A stretch of DNA of 64,000 nt from Euonymus europaeus (taxonomy: Eukaryota > Streptophyta > Magnoliopsida > Celastrales > Celastraceae). A program made the position numbers and the translations under genes. Shown in pieces: positions 1-15,293 of this stretch. The notes beneath the pieces were generated by a model. That model worked only from the letters and a program-made list of their open reading frames with translations. It was not told where the DNA came from and did no database searches. The stretch covers positions 2,743,001-2,807,000 of the forward strand of contig OY756972.1 in NCBI GenBank assembly GCA_963580455.1, written 5' to 3'. How positions within the stretch are numbered: position 1 is the stretch's first letter; every line of letters starts with the position of its first letter.

Positions 1-348
1 CCTCTTCGTCAATTAGAATCATATCAATACCAATGAGTTTATCATCGTTGCTTAAATTAATTGCATCTCACATACGTGTGATCCGCACGTTAATCTGTCA
101 TTGAACTCTATTTGTTTGGAGATTTACAAGCATTGTGGCTGCCATTTTGTGTAAGATTTTACAAACTTGTATGGTTGATTGATGTGTGTATTTTATACCA
201 CATTTATATGCATATGTTCGTACATATTTACATTATTTTGTTTTAAGATTGAGTTGATACTTTGAGATTTTGTGTGTTTTGTATGTAGGAGGGTTGAAGT
301 AAAGTTGTGATTGAATTAGAGCATATTTGGCTAAAAACCAATGGAAAA

Positions 349-470
349 CGCCCTTCCAGCGCTCCAGCACTCCATAAGACATAAAATCAGAGGAAAATGC
401 CCTTTCAACGCCCTTCCAGCGCTCCAACATTTTAGAAGCAGAAGAAAATGCTCTTCCAGCGCTCCAGCGC
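349..470. repeat. Three CTTCCAGCGCTCCA repeats in the LTR U3
   Basis: Three related GC-rich blocks sit at 349-370, 409-430 and 449-470, each containing CTTCCAGCGCTCCA with small changes, separated by A-rich DNA. The position just upstream of the LTR TATA box is where U3 enhancer repeats usually lie. That function is an inference; only the repetition is seen. Confidence 0.6.
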
Positions 471-577
471 CAGAAGAGCACTCGCACCATAATGGTTTTT
501 CCAGAATTACTAAAAACTTAGTTGACTAGGTTTTTATGTCTTTTCCTTGTGTAAACCTAGGGGAAACCCATTGGAGG

Positions 578-586
578 TATAAATAA
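578..586 (+). promoter_or_regulatory. TATA box inside the solo LTR
   Basis: TATAAATAA lies about 400 bp into the LTR, where a U3 promoter is expected, followed by purine-rich sequence (about 600-640) suiting the start of R. It points toward the IRE1 gene about 1.6 kb downstream. Whether it is active is unknown. Confidence 0.5.
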
Positions 587-1419
587 GGCTTAAAATAGAA
601 AAGAAGGGTTCCAACAATTGACTAGAAGGGGAGAGACGGCTGCAACTTCTTCATATTCTTCTTCCTTCCTTTGGTGAATCCAACCATGGTTTCTTCTCTC
701 TTTACTTGTGTATTTGTTATTATGGTTTGTAACTAAACATATTTATAGAGTTTGACCTAGCCAAGCATGAATGTTATGAGATGATTTGATCTATATTATG
801 AGCTTTTGATTCAATTCTCAATTCTTGTTCTTAATTGCCATACTTCAAAGTATGATTTCTACATAGTTGTTTGATCACCAATTATGTTGATTATTATACT
901 CATCTAGCCAAATCACATAAACGATCCGTATTTATGTATTTTGGTGGAATCGGAATTAAGAAGATTAATTGTTGAATGCTCTGATCCGGGTTTAGGGGAT
1001 TGATTGGTTGTTTAGTTCTTCTAGTCGTAAGGGGTTATTTTTACTAAATTAAAGACTGCGATCAAACATGATTAATTTGGTATCGATAATACGTGTTATT
1101 GCCACGATCAATGGAATAACATAATTGAGTGAGGAATCGACCCTTGAATTGGAATTGTTATCGAAAGTTTAACTTTTGTATCTCTTAATATGATTGCTTG
1201 GTAAGGTTGTACCCTAGGTTTTTCTCGTTGTAATTGTTAAAATTCTGTTTGCTCATTGCTTTAAAGAACCAAAGATATTTTTCGTATTTAAATTGTCGTT
1301 GATTTATTTAGCTAAGTGCATTATTCGATTAAACTTGTCCCTGTGGGATCGACCTTGTACTCACACTTTGTGCTACATTAGTACACTTGTGCGCTTGCAA
1401 GTATTTTTACATCATTGAT

Positions 1420-2202
1420 CAGTCCCAAAGTTGATTCATTAGGGATGGTATAAGTGATTATATATAAAAGGTAAGGAAATGTGATGAATTCATGGGATTT
1501 CATGAATAACATAAATCATTATCACAAAAACATAAAATGACATCATTGAATAACTCAATGACCAAGTTAAACATATTAGGTAAATGATGATGCGTGTGTT
1601 ATTATGAGTATTATATGAAGGCATTCCAACACTGCTCTTATTGCCACGTTAAATATGCTATAATGTATTCATAAAAGGTTTGAGAATGAATGACCAAGTG
1701 AAACATATCAGCCAAACGAAGAGACATGTGTTGGTGATGAGCATTAAAGTAATCGATTTCATTTATTTTTAGTTTTGCTAAGGCTGTAATTATTTTCATG
1801 TAATTTGTCATTTAATTATTCATTCAAAAGTAACTCATCAAATGTGTCATATAATTAAGATCATATGTGACACTCAATTACAAAACTCAAGATGACATGA
1901 CCTAATGTGAACATTCTTGAAACTTAATTTTACTTAAAGTAATAGATAGATAGATTTACAAATATTAAATATGGGTGTCTGGCCCCACTTGTATAACGCG
2001 GTGTATGCCAATATGGCCCGCGTAAACAGCGGAAACCGAAGACTGAGAGGCCCAAGATCCCCGCCCCCAAAATTTGCAAAAACCCTATTACTCCAATTCA
2101 TTTCGATCTCTCGATTAAACACCGAAATTAAGAGGGAACCAGTCGATAAACCCTTAAAAAAACTCATGATTCTGCAGGTCAACGGTGATCGGAATTGTAA
2201 AG
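1420..2202. other. Gene-free stretch with the IRE1 upstream region
   Basis: AT-rich DNA without a convincing coding exon. The last 200 bp or so become GC-richer and probably hold the IRE1 promoter and 5' UTR. An open frame beginning at 1971 overlaps IRE1 exon 1 in another frame and is not treated as a gene. Confidence 0.5.
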
Positions 2203-5200
2203 ATGAAGCGATCCAAGATATTTCTTCTGTTGTTAATGGTAACGCTGTCTTCCTTAAGCAGAGGAGCTCTGTCAAGCTTAGGCGTGTCGCCTGCCCTCTT
2301 TCCCTCTTCTGCGAACCGGAAAATTACCAGTCTATTCAACTCTCTTTTGCCTCCGAAAGTGTGAGTATCGTTATTGATGATTGATTTATGTACGTCTGGA
2401 TTTTGGGTTCGTTCGAGTTCAAATGCATTTCGGTATGCTTATACGCGGGCCTAGATGATACTGAATCACATTTGAATGCGTTTATTTTTCCCCAAATGTT
2501 CTTTAATTTTTTTTATTGAATCACGTCGTTATTATGTAAGTTTGTTAAACATTTACTAATCTTACCAGCCTTTTTTATATATTATTGAATATAGTAACAG
2601 CGCACTAGTTGCTGCTTTGGATGGAACAGTCTATTTGATGGATCATACAGGGAAAATCCACTGGTCCTTCCCAACAGGTGCACCCATTTATTCATCTTAT
2701 CAAGCTCCTCTGAGCGAGGATCAATGGGATAGCCCATCTGATCTCAGTTATGATTCATATGTGGATGTTGGAAATGATTGGGAACTCTATGAATACAGCA
2801 AGAGGGGTGGTAGAGTAATAAAGGTACACTTTAGGCATAAACTGTTATGCTTATATTTAAAATATTTGTCTGTTTGGTATCTGTTGGGTTAAATCTTTGA
2901 ATTTTGCAATAAGTTAAATTCTGATTTCTATCAGTAATTTTGAGTAATCATCACTTCTTATGTAACTGGTATCTTCAAATTGGAGATGTCAATGTTGTTG
3001 ATTGCAATGGGATTTACTGATTGGGCATCCAATTATGTTCCACTGCGTCTTTCTGTTTAAGGCATTATGGTTTTGTCATTTGATTGCAATCTTGAATTTT
3101 TTGTTGTTGTTGTTTGTTTTCTTCTTCCCAATCACAGAAACTCCCATTGAGTGCTGAAGATTATATTAGAATAACTCCGCGTGTATGGGAAGATGGAGGA
3201 GTTACAGTGGGGCAAAAAAAATCTACTGTGTTTGTTGTTGATTCGAAGTCTGGAAGAATGATCCACACTTACAGCTTGAATGATATCTTTTCCAGTGTTG
3301 TTCCTGGAGTGAATGATACAGAAAAACTGGAGTTTGGTTTTGAAGGCTTGAATACAGTTAGGCAGCTTATTTACTTTACGAGGACAGACTATGTGCTGCA
3401 GCATCATGATTCAAGCTCTGGAAAAGTTCTTTGGAATGTTGCATTTGCAAAAATTGAAGCTGAAAGCCGTTGTTGGGGGATTGATAATTCTTCTGATTTT
3501 CTCTCCCTTGAGTCTGAGAATGCACTTGTTCCAGAGTACATTGGGGATATTGATATGCCACTGCCTTGTCATGAGAGGGCCAATGTCCATCGACTTGATT
3601 ACAGGCCATTAGAGTTTGATAGACTTGCAATTGCTCATCAGGGAGGTGCTGTGCGTGCTCTGCCTGCCCCATACCAGAGCCTTCCCATAGGACCTGCTGA
3701 TACATTTCCCTTGGTTATTCGCAACAATGAAGACAAGTTGCCAGAATTTCGTCTGCCGCTAAGTAGTCATCATGGTGGTGAATTAAAATCTCTACTGGCT
3801 CCACATGAGCTCCTTCCCATAAAGCCTGTTAAAAAATATCCACTGGATGTTAACAATAACAAGGATGGGCTTGTGCCTGCTTTGTTCAATGGTGATGCTG
3901 GTGATAATACCACAAGTTTGCCTGCTGAAATCATGACGAAGATTCGTCCATGGTATGTTATTTCCACTATTTTGTCCATTATGGGCTTCATATTTTACCA
4001 ATATTTAGCCTTTCAAAAACGGGGTAAATCCGTCAATCCTGCTGAGGAAGTTAAGGTGCAAGCTGGAACGTCCAAGAAGAAGAAAAATCGGAAATCAGTA
4101 AACAACAAGAGCAGTCCTGGTGGTCACAGAAAAGGCAAATTTATCTCACTAGAGAATAAGGTTGGAGATGCCAATAGATTTCTGAACATTGAAGGGGATG
4201 AATGGAAATTGCTGCTGCCTGCCGCTGACTTTGTTGATGGTCATGTAGATGGACGTAGAATTGGTAAATTATTAGTTTCTAACAAGGAAATTGCTAAGGG
4301 TAGCAATGGTACAATTGTACTTGAGGGGATTTATGATGGTCGTGCAGTCGCTGTGAAACGTCTAGTGCGTACTCATCATGATGTAGCATTAAAGGAGATT
4401 CAAAATCTTATTGCTTCTGATCAACATCCAAATATTGTTCGATGGTATGGCGTGGAGTATGATCAAGATTTTGTTTATCTTGCCTTGGAGCGTTGCGCTT
4501 GTAGTTTAAATGATTTGGTTTATGCATACTGTGAATGGTTTGAAAATCGAATCACAAAGGATGAGGGTTCCAACTTGAATGGCTATTCTGTCGGATTACG
4601 TTCAATAGTGGAAGACAAAAAAGAAATTGAACTGTGGAAGGCAAATGGTTATCCTTCACTTCAGTTGTTAAAACTCATGAGGTTAGTTTATGCTCTCTCT
4701 CTCTCTCTCTATGGTTAAATTATTAGTTTTTAGTCCTTTACATATTCTATTTCTGAATCTGAACACTTTGTGCTGGATTGGGAATCTTTTGGCGGATGGT
4801 GATATTAGTTGCTCTAGAGTTCTTACTGATCAAATTGAAAATGTGGTTTTTGGTTGCTGCTCTCATTTACTTTCTTGAATGGAAATGCACTTGGATTTTA
4901 ATGTGGATAATTTACCATTACCTTGAATTAAATGAATGTTATATTTTTTTTATTGAATAAAGTGGAACTCTTTGAAAGTGTTTGTTATTTTGCACAGGGA
5001 TATTGTTTCCGGACTTGCCCATTTGCATGAACTTGGGATTATACATCGGGACCTAAAACCTCATAATGTCTTGATTATCAAAGAGAAATCTTTAAGTGCG
5101 AAACTTTCTGATATGGGTATTAGCAAGCGCCTTTCTGGAGATATGTCAGCGTTGACCCAGCATTCCACGGGTATGTGCTATTAATTGAATTTTACAGGAA

Positions 5201-7120
5201 TATCAAGTCATTATTTGATCAATCAGTCTAAAATTACAGCACATAGCACAAACTTACAAAACTAATAAGGAAAATGCATCCAAAAAAAAAAAATCAGCCA
5301 AGACTCACGAAGAGTCTCACTTTGTAATCTATGTAGCACGGACACGGACACGGACACGACACGACACGGACACGTGGATACGTGATTTTTTAAAAAAGTA
5401 GGATACGGATATGTTGGGGGACACGTTGAATATTTATTTTAATATATATATATAATCAATTTAGTGGGGATATTAATGAAATAAATCTCTAGCCAGGTAT
5501 TACTCCTATATTAATGAAATAAAGCAAATATATTACGTTATTTCTTAATCCAGGCAGTGGACCCCAGAAATCACAATGTTGTATACAAACCAAGATTTTT
5601 TTATCTCACCCAAATTTCTTCGGGGTATTCTATTTTGACCTTTCAGGTAAAAAAAGGGGTTTCTATTTAACTTATTTCAATTAAATTACAATAAATATTT
5701 TACAAAAAGGGTTAAAGTATGGGACATGCGTGTCCCCAACGTGTCCATTAATTAAAAGTAAAATAAAAAAGGGATGCTCTTTTTCACGCGTCCGATACGT
5801 GTCGGACACCGACACTCTGGCCAAAAAAGAGTGTTCGGGGTTCTTAGTTTGTAATTTTTAGCCACATATCTTTATTTTTCAAACATTTCACTCAAAGTGT
5901 TGTTGATAGCTTTTGATTATCTGGTAATGTTTGTCTATCCTTGAGTACTGAGGTGTTCCAATGTGCCTGGTGAGATTATTGGCATTTTGAAGATGCCCTT
6001 ATTTCCTGGACTCTTTAACTAACGTTTCATTATGTTAATTGACAGTTTAGCCCAATGTTTGTCTAGCCTACTATGTGTTTATTCCTTGTAATACAGGATT
6101 TAGTTAAACACTGCAACTCTAAATATTTGTTTAACTATTCACTGTTAAATTGTAGGGTGTGGGAGTTCAGGTTGGCAGAGCCCAGAACAACTTCTTCAAG
6201 GACGTCAAACACGCGCTCTTGACCTGTTTAGCTTAGGTTGTGTTCTCTTTTTCTGTATTACTGGTGGGAAACACCCTTATGGTGACAGTTTCGAGCGTGA
6301 TGTGAATATAGCCAATGACAGAAAAGATCTATTCCTAGTCGAGAATATTCCTGAAGCTGTGGATCTTTTCTCTCGTCTCTTGGAGCCAATCCCAGATTTT
6401 AGGTAATATGTTTAAAGGAGAAGTTTCTCATAAATTCTTTTAAAACATTTCACATTGCATTGGGCAGTCGGGGGAGGCATGCCAATATTGATAGCATAGG
6501 CCTGAAAAGCCATATAGTAATTGGAGTTTGATGAACATTTTCATGAAGCAGAATTTTGTAAACAAGATCTAAGAGGCATTAATTACCTGCTTATAATATA
6601 TTAACCCGAGGTGATAAAAATGCTTAATGGTACCGGTGGTGTTGATACAATGTTACGATATGTAATATGTTGCAGGCCCAAAGCCCAGGACGTGTTGCAT
6701 CATCCCTTATTTTGGACTTGTGAGTGGAGACTCTCGTTTCTCCGAGACGCTAGTGATCGTGTGGAACTAGAAGACAGGGAGAACGGATCTGAACTCTTGA
6801 ATGCATTAGAGAGTACAGCAACGGTGGCTTTGAATGGGAAATGGGATGAAAAGATGGAGCCTGCTTTCATTAACGACATTGGTCGTTACAGGCGCTATAA
6901 GTTTGACAGTGTTCGTGACTTGTTACGTGTCATAAGGAATAAGTTGAATCACTACAGGGAACTTCCTCAGGAAATACAGGAATTATTGGGGCAAGTTCCT
7001 GAAGGATTCAACAGTTACTTTTCAAGCCGGTTTCCGAAACTCTTGATTGAGGTGTACAAGGTAATGTACAGTTACTGTCAGGAGGAGGCATTCTTTCAAA
7101 AATACACAAGTAAAAGTTAA
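2203..7120 (+). CDS. IRE1: IRE1 ER-stress sensor kinase/endoribonuclease
   Basis: Type I ER membrane protein of the unfolded protein response; in plants it splices bZIP60 mRNA. Six exons: 2203-2360, 2595-2823, 3138-4681, 4998-5170, 6156-6402, 6676-7120, all GT-AG, 931 aa. The start at 2203 gives a signal peptide (MKRSKIFLLLLMVTLSS). The luminal sensor has LVAALDGTVYLMD and SPIYSSYQ-like motifs; a membrane segment lies near residues 401-422, then a Lys-rich linker. The kinase starts near 505, with invariant Lys about 536, HRDLKPHNVL with Asp 662, and DMG in place of DFG near 682, as I recall for plant IRE1. The last exon is the KEN RNase domain, including RNKLNHYRELP. Intron 4 carries a transposon (5329-5847). 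IRE1a versus IRE1b cannot be separated by eye. Confidence 0.96.
5329..5847. mobile_element. Small TIR element in IRE1 intron 4
   Basis: A 519-bp insertion flanked by direct TTTGTAAT copies (5321-5328 and 5848-5855). The left end (CTATGTAGCACGGACACGG) matches the reverse complement of the right end (CTAAGAACCCCGAACACTC) imperfectly, and inner GTTGGGG(G)ACACG blocks pair in inverted orientation (about 5414 and 5735). The left arm holds GGACAC reiterations. The 8-bp flank and subterminal repeats suggest a non-autonomous MULE- or hAT-like element; the superfamily is an inference. There is no coding capacity. Confidence 0.6.
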
Positions 7121-7959
7121 CTTAATCCAACCTTACCCAGTTCCCCAAGTAAGGTAGACAGAAGTTTGTATATAGAAATTGTACTTGTATTTCCATGTTT
7201 ACCTGATGTACTAAAGTAATATATAACAGTGTTTTAGTCCCTTGAAGACTTAAGAGGAAGTCGTCTTCCGTGGTTAAAGCACTATTCAAATCTTTGTTAC
7301 CTTGTCATTCGGGCACATTGGCATGCTCTCGGTCTAGGGGTAAAGCATAAGGATGCAAATCCACACATTGAAGAGTGGCTGCTAACTTTGGTGTGCGAAA
7401 AATACTCTGGCCATATTGCTTTTTTGATTTTTTACACACTTTTACTTTTGTTGAAATGATAAATGTGGGCGTCTAATGAAGAAAAGTTTTCCAAGTTTTG
7501 AGTCTTGAATCAACATGCATGAGATACCCAATGAAAAGATCAGAAATTCAGAATACAAAATTAGATATTCTATAAAAGAACTCTTTTTGGTTATTCGAAA
7601 AGGCAAAAAAAAAATATTATAAACCTCGAAGTGAATCCAACCTGCAGGACCTCAGAGAACTGAACTATGGGCCCATTACAGGACAATGCAATGCTTCACA
7701 GTGCACAGAGCTGGACCAACTTGTGGGCCCAATACAGGACAATGCTTGACAGTGCTGGACAGACTTGGTGGGCTTTACGCTTAACTTTTTTTTTGTCCTC
7801 TCTTTGAATTTTATTAATGCGTTTTCATTATCATTTATTGAGACTGAATTTTTGACCCGAATCCGTAGTTGTTTTATTATATATCTTTTCTATCCACTAA
7901 TACTATTTCACTTCACTTGAGAAGGGTTAAGCTCCAACTCCGAAACCAACCTCCCTACA
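7121..7959. other. IRE1 3' UTR and GH17 promoter region
   Basis: No gene seen. It should hold the IRE1 3' UTR and the upstream region of the glucanase gene. A short imperfect direct duplication occurs at about 7669-7765: blocks starting GGGCCCATTACAGGACAATGC and GGGCCCAATACAGGACAATGC are repeated within 60 bp, each followed by an ACAGTGC segment. Confidence 0.5.
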
Positions 7960-9461
7960 ATGGCTTCTTTACTCCAGCACCTCTTCTTGCTCTTCCTCCT
8001 TCACTTCCTCAGCCCTATCTCCGCTATCGGTGTAAACTATGGAACTATCGGAAACAACCTTCCTTCACCAAAGAAAGTAGCTCAGCTCCTCCAATCCACA
8101 CTCATCGGCAAGGTCAAGATCTACGACACGAACCCCGAAATCCTCCAAGCCTTCTCCAGCACCGGCATCGACCTAATCGTTGCCGTCGAGAACTCCCACG
8201 TGTCGAACATCAGCAAGGACACGTCATCCGCAGACCAATGGCTCTCCGCTCGCGTCCTCCCCTTCATTCCTGCCACATCAGTAGTCGGCATTGCTGTAGG
8301 GAACGAGTACTTAACAGACGATCAAAATTCACTGGACCAAAAAGCCCTCGTCCAAGCAATGCAAAACTTGCACGCGGTGTTGTTATCGCGAGGGCTTGAT
8401 CGTAAAATCAAAGTCAGCACACCACATAGCATGGCGGTTCTTGCTTCCTCATTCCCTCCTTCGTCTTCAACCTTCGCTTTGAACCTCATGCCTACAATGA
8501 CTTCCATTGTTAAGTTCTTGGCGGATACGGGTTCGCCTTTCATGGTCAATGCTTACCCGTATTTCGCTTACAGAGATAACCCGGATTCCGTCGATCTGGA
8601 CTACGCATTGCTTGGAAATGCCTCGGGAGTTCATGACCCGAAAGGGTATGTGTACACAAACATGTTAGATGCTCAAATCGATGCTGTTCGTGCCGCTATT
8701 GATTCGCTGGGGTTTGGAAATCGGACGGTGGAGATCACGGTTTCAGAATCTGGATGGCCCTCGAAAGGAGAATCGGGTGACAAAGCTGCTACACCTGAAA
8801 ATGCAAGGACGTACAACTCGAGAATGATCAAACGCGCACAATCTTCCAATACAGGAACGCCGATGAAGCCCAAAGACAAGATAGGCTACTTCGTGTTCTC
8901 TCTCTTCAACGAGAATAAGAAAGAAGGAGGTGTTAGTGAGAGAAACTTCGGACTCTTCAATGGGGACGGTTCAAAGGCTTATGAGGTGGACTTGAGTTGC
9001 AGCTTTTGCAGCAACGGAGCAGTCTCGTTCGAGAGGTTAAGAACTGGCGGCGGCGGCGGCGGCGGGGGAGGAGGAGGTCCTTCGGTTTGGTGTGTGGCGA
9101 AGCCGCATGCGGAGGAGCAGTTGTTGCAAGCGGTGGTGGATTATTGTTGTGGGCCCGGTGGAGTTGATTGTAGAGAGATTTATGAGGGGGGCGATTGCTA
9201 TGTACCTGATAAGCTACACGCGCACGCATCATATGCTATGAACACTTACTATCAGATGCATGGGAGGAACTATTGGAATTGTGATTTCAAGGGCACTGGA
9301 CTTGTCACCTTCAGTGATCCAAGTAAGTTTGATCATGGTTAAGGAAAAATGATTGATTATTAAATTCAATTTTTTTGCGCTAATCATCATCATCATCATC
9401 ATCATCTTCTTTCTATCTTTGATGATCAGGTTATGGAAAATGCTGGTATCCTCAACAGTAA
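7960..9461 (+). CDS. Glucan endo-1,3-beta-glucosidase, GH17 + X8
   Basis: Secreted enzyme cleaving internal beta-1,3-glucan (callose), at the wall or plasmodesmata. Two exons: 7960-9322 and 9430-9461, 464 aa. Without the second exon, reading through the GTAAGT donor gives an atypical FDHG end; with it the protein ends YGKCWYPQQ, the usual X8 terminus. Signal peptide about 1-22; mature start IGVNYG. GH17 barrel about 23-345 with proton donor Glu116 (VGNE) and nucleophile Glu263 (SESGWPS). A run of about 11 Gly (363-373) links to an X8/CBM43 module (from WCVA, residue 377) with the conserved Cys and CCGPGGVDC pattern. It stops at the X8 end, so no GPI-anchor signal is present: probably soluble or wall-bound rather than membrane-anchored. 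The upstream in-frame context supports the first Met. Confidence 0.93.
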
Positions 9462-10368
9462 ATCAAGAACGGAAAATTAGCATACAAGACAGCTTTGTTT
9501 CTCTAATTATGATTTTTGCCTCTTTTTTTTTTCTTCTCTTTCTTTGTAACCTCAAAGATCTTAACGTTTATGATGAATGGATTTGAATATTTTGTTGGTT
9601 TGTCTCAGAAAAGACGTTTATCCTTTTATGGGGAGGAGATAAAGATTGAGCACAGCTGCACATGCACCCTGAAAAAGCATCAAATATTTTCTCCACAATC
9701 ACGGGCTTTTTCTGTGTTGATCAGATGAAAAAACTCAAAAAGTCTTTGCTCTTGCAGTGATGCGGGCCCATTGGACTGTGATTTCACATGGCCCTAGATG
9801 GTTTGGAAAGTTGGCCACAATTTTTAGAATCAGTTATTGAATATATTTTTGGCAAAATGTTTAATCGATTATATAAGTTTTTGATTGTTTTAGTAGAAAA
9901 TATGGAGAGAAAAAATCGAACAAACGATTCAAGTATGGTTGGTTTCAGTTATGTCAATTTTATTTTAACAGCTGTAAGTGTAAGAATAATAAACGAATGA
10001 TTCAATTATGATCGATTTCAGTTATATCAAACACTTCGATTTTACTTGTGTTTGATAGAGCTTACGTTAAAATAGCGCATAAATGATAGTTCGCCTATAA
10101 ACTATCAAATAAAAATTTGAAATCGCCTCATTGAAGCATTAGAATCACTATTCTTTTATAACATCTACAACTACAACCGAATGCTGAATACGTTAAATAC
10201 CGTTCGAATTTGGAGACTTCCTGTCATGCTTTGAGCATTCAAACAAAATATTATAAAAATGCCGGAGAAGAATGATTATAGACAGCTGCAAAGAATTTAT
10301 ATCAGTTCCAGAGATGGTATGAACATATGCAGTTCAAGATTTATAGAGGTCTGCGTAACTGTTGGCCG
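9462..10368. other. Convergent 3' region between GH17 and GLR genes
   Basis: No gene seen. AT-rich sequence that must include the 3' UTRs of the convergent GH17 (+) and GLR (-) genes. A (CAT)n run lies in the GH17 intron just before it (about 9384-9406). Nothing else is recognised. Confidence 0.5.
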
Positions 10369-14123
<3,755 letters not shown>

Positions 14124-15293
14124 TTCAGGCTGACTTCACAATTATCTCAGTCTCCCCAAGATAAATCCACCAAGAGACTTTTTGCACAACCGGGTTATGG
14201 GGTCTAAAGATGAGAGACAATACATGTTAGCTTCCTGGAATACAGAAAATATAAGGCAATATTTAGGCAAGTACCTTTCTGGAAGCGCATTATGGTCAAT
14301 AACAGTTGAAATCAGAAAGTGTAAGCAATAAAGAGAAATTAAGAAGCCTCAAAAAATGAATCAACCTAAGATTATTCATTATTGATGCACTAATAGTCAG
14401 CTGATAAAGAAAGAAACATAAGAAATAAATAAAAATAAAAAAGAATCGATAGCAGATAATTCACCATTTATGCATTACATGAATATTTCACCAGATACAC
14501 CTTTTCCGGCGGCACAGTAACTGTACGACACTTCATTCCTTGCTCCATAATATCCATTATAGCCAATTTTCAAATGAACCACCCGAACTAAAATCAAATC
14601 CCCTTCATAAGACAAGACCTAAAGCCTATATCAAGCAAGATAAAAGAGACAACAATTGAAAGTTGAAACCCACCTGGAAATAGTTCATCCACGAAGGAAA
14701 ATACTATTTCATGTACCTTCAAACCTCTTACAAGGAATAAAAAGGACAAATCTTTTGACAGAATTTTGAGAACCACAGAAAAAGTGTGGATTAAAGAGAG
14801 CTAGAGCATAAGTAAGAAATAAGAGAAGAAACAGTCAACACCCAACTTGAGAAAGAACATTCACGAAGCAAGTAACCTGCAGAGAACCTTCAAGTTCATT
14901 CACTTGGGGGGAGGAATAAAGAGGAGAGCCGGAACTGTAAAACCCACCCGCTGAAAATGAAAAAATGTATTCATCTACGTCGCGCGTGTGTGTATGTGTC
15001 TGTGTGTGTGTGGAGAAGGGCCAACCTCTTCAGGAAAGACGAGCTGTTCCCCTCAAGAAAAATGGAGGAGAACAGTAATAACATTCACGTGGAGGGAAAG
15101 CCCACGGATTGTTCGAGACCAATTCCAATTTTGACAAAGCTCGGGACAAGAAAGTGCAAGATTCTTGTTTTTATGTCATGTTTCCTTCCCCTTTAGGTCA
15201 TGTACCCACAGTGCAAAAGGCAAGAAGAGCCTTATTTAGCCAAGCATAACTCTATTTGCTCTGCAACTATTCACATGGGAGACTGCAATCGCA
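14124..15293. other. GLR upstream region
   Basis: Likely 5' UTR and promoter of the GLR gene on the minus strand; no coding exon recognised. A short (GT)n tract lies at about 14988-15012. The right boundary is the 9-bp target duplication of the adjoining Mutator-like element (15285-15293). Confidence 0.5.

Larger units (their letters stand above)
180..1414 (+). mobile_element. Solo LTR of an LTR retrotransposon
   Basis: The stretch starts TGATGT and ends ACATCA, a perfect 6-bp terminal inverted repeat of TG...CA type. It is flanked on both sides by the pentamer TTGAT (175-179 and 1415-1419), the 5-bp duplication made by retroviral-type integrases. A TATA box lies at 578-586. Near the 3' end (about 1338-1400) is a CCCTGTGGGATCGACC-type sequence that I recall from the ends of several plant LTRs. 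No primer-binding site, gag, pol or second LTR follows, so this is read as a solo LTR left by LTR-LTR recombination. The orientation comes from the TATA box and the 3' motif. The intact target duplication suggests a fairly recent insertion. The superfamily (Ty1 or Ty3) cannot be decided without internal sequence. Confidence 0.8.

Noticed and set aside
1971..2384. 137-aa + strand ORF at the start of IRE1
   Set aside because: It overlaps IRE1 exon 1 in another frame and crosses the exon 1 donor; the signal-peptide frame from 2203 fits the family.
7960..9342. Single-exon GH17 ORF ending FDHG
   Set aside because: The reading continues past a GTAAGT donor; the spliced end YGKCWYPQQ matches the X8 family.
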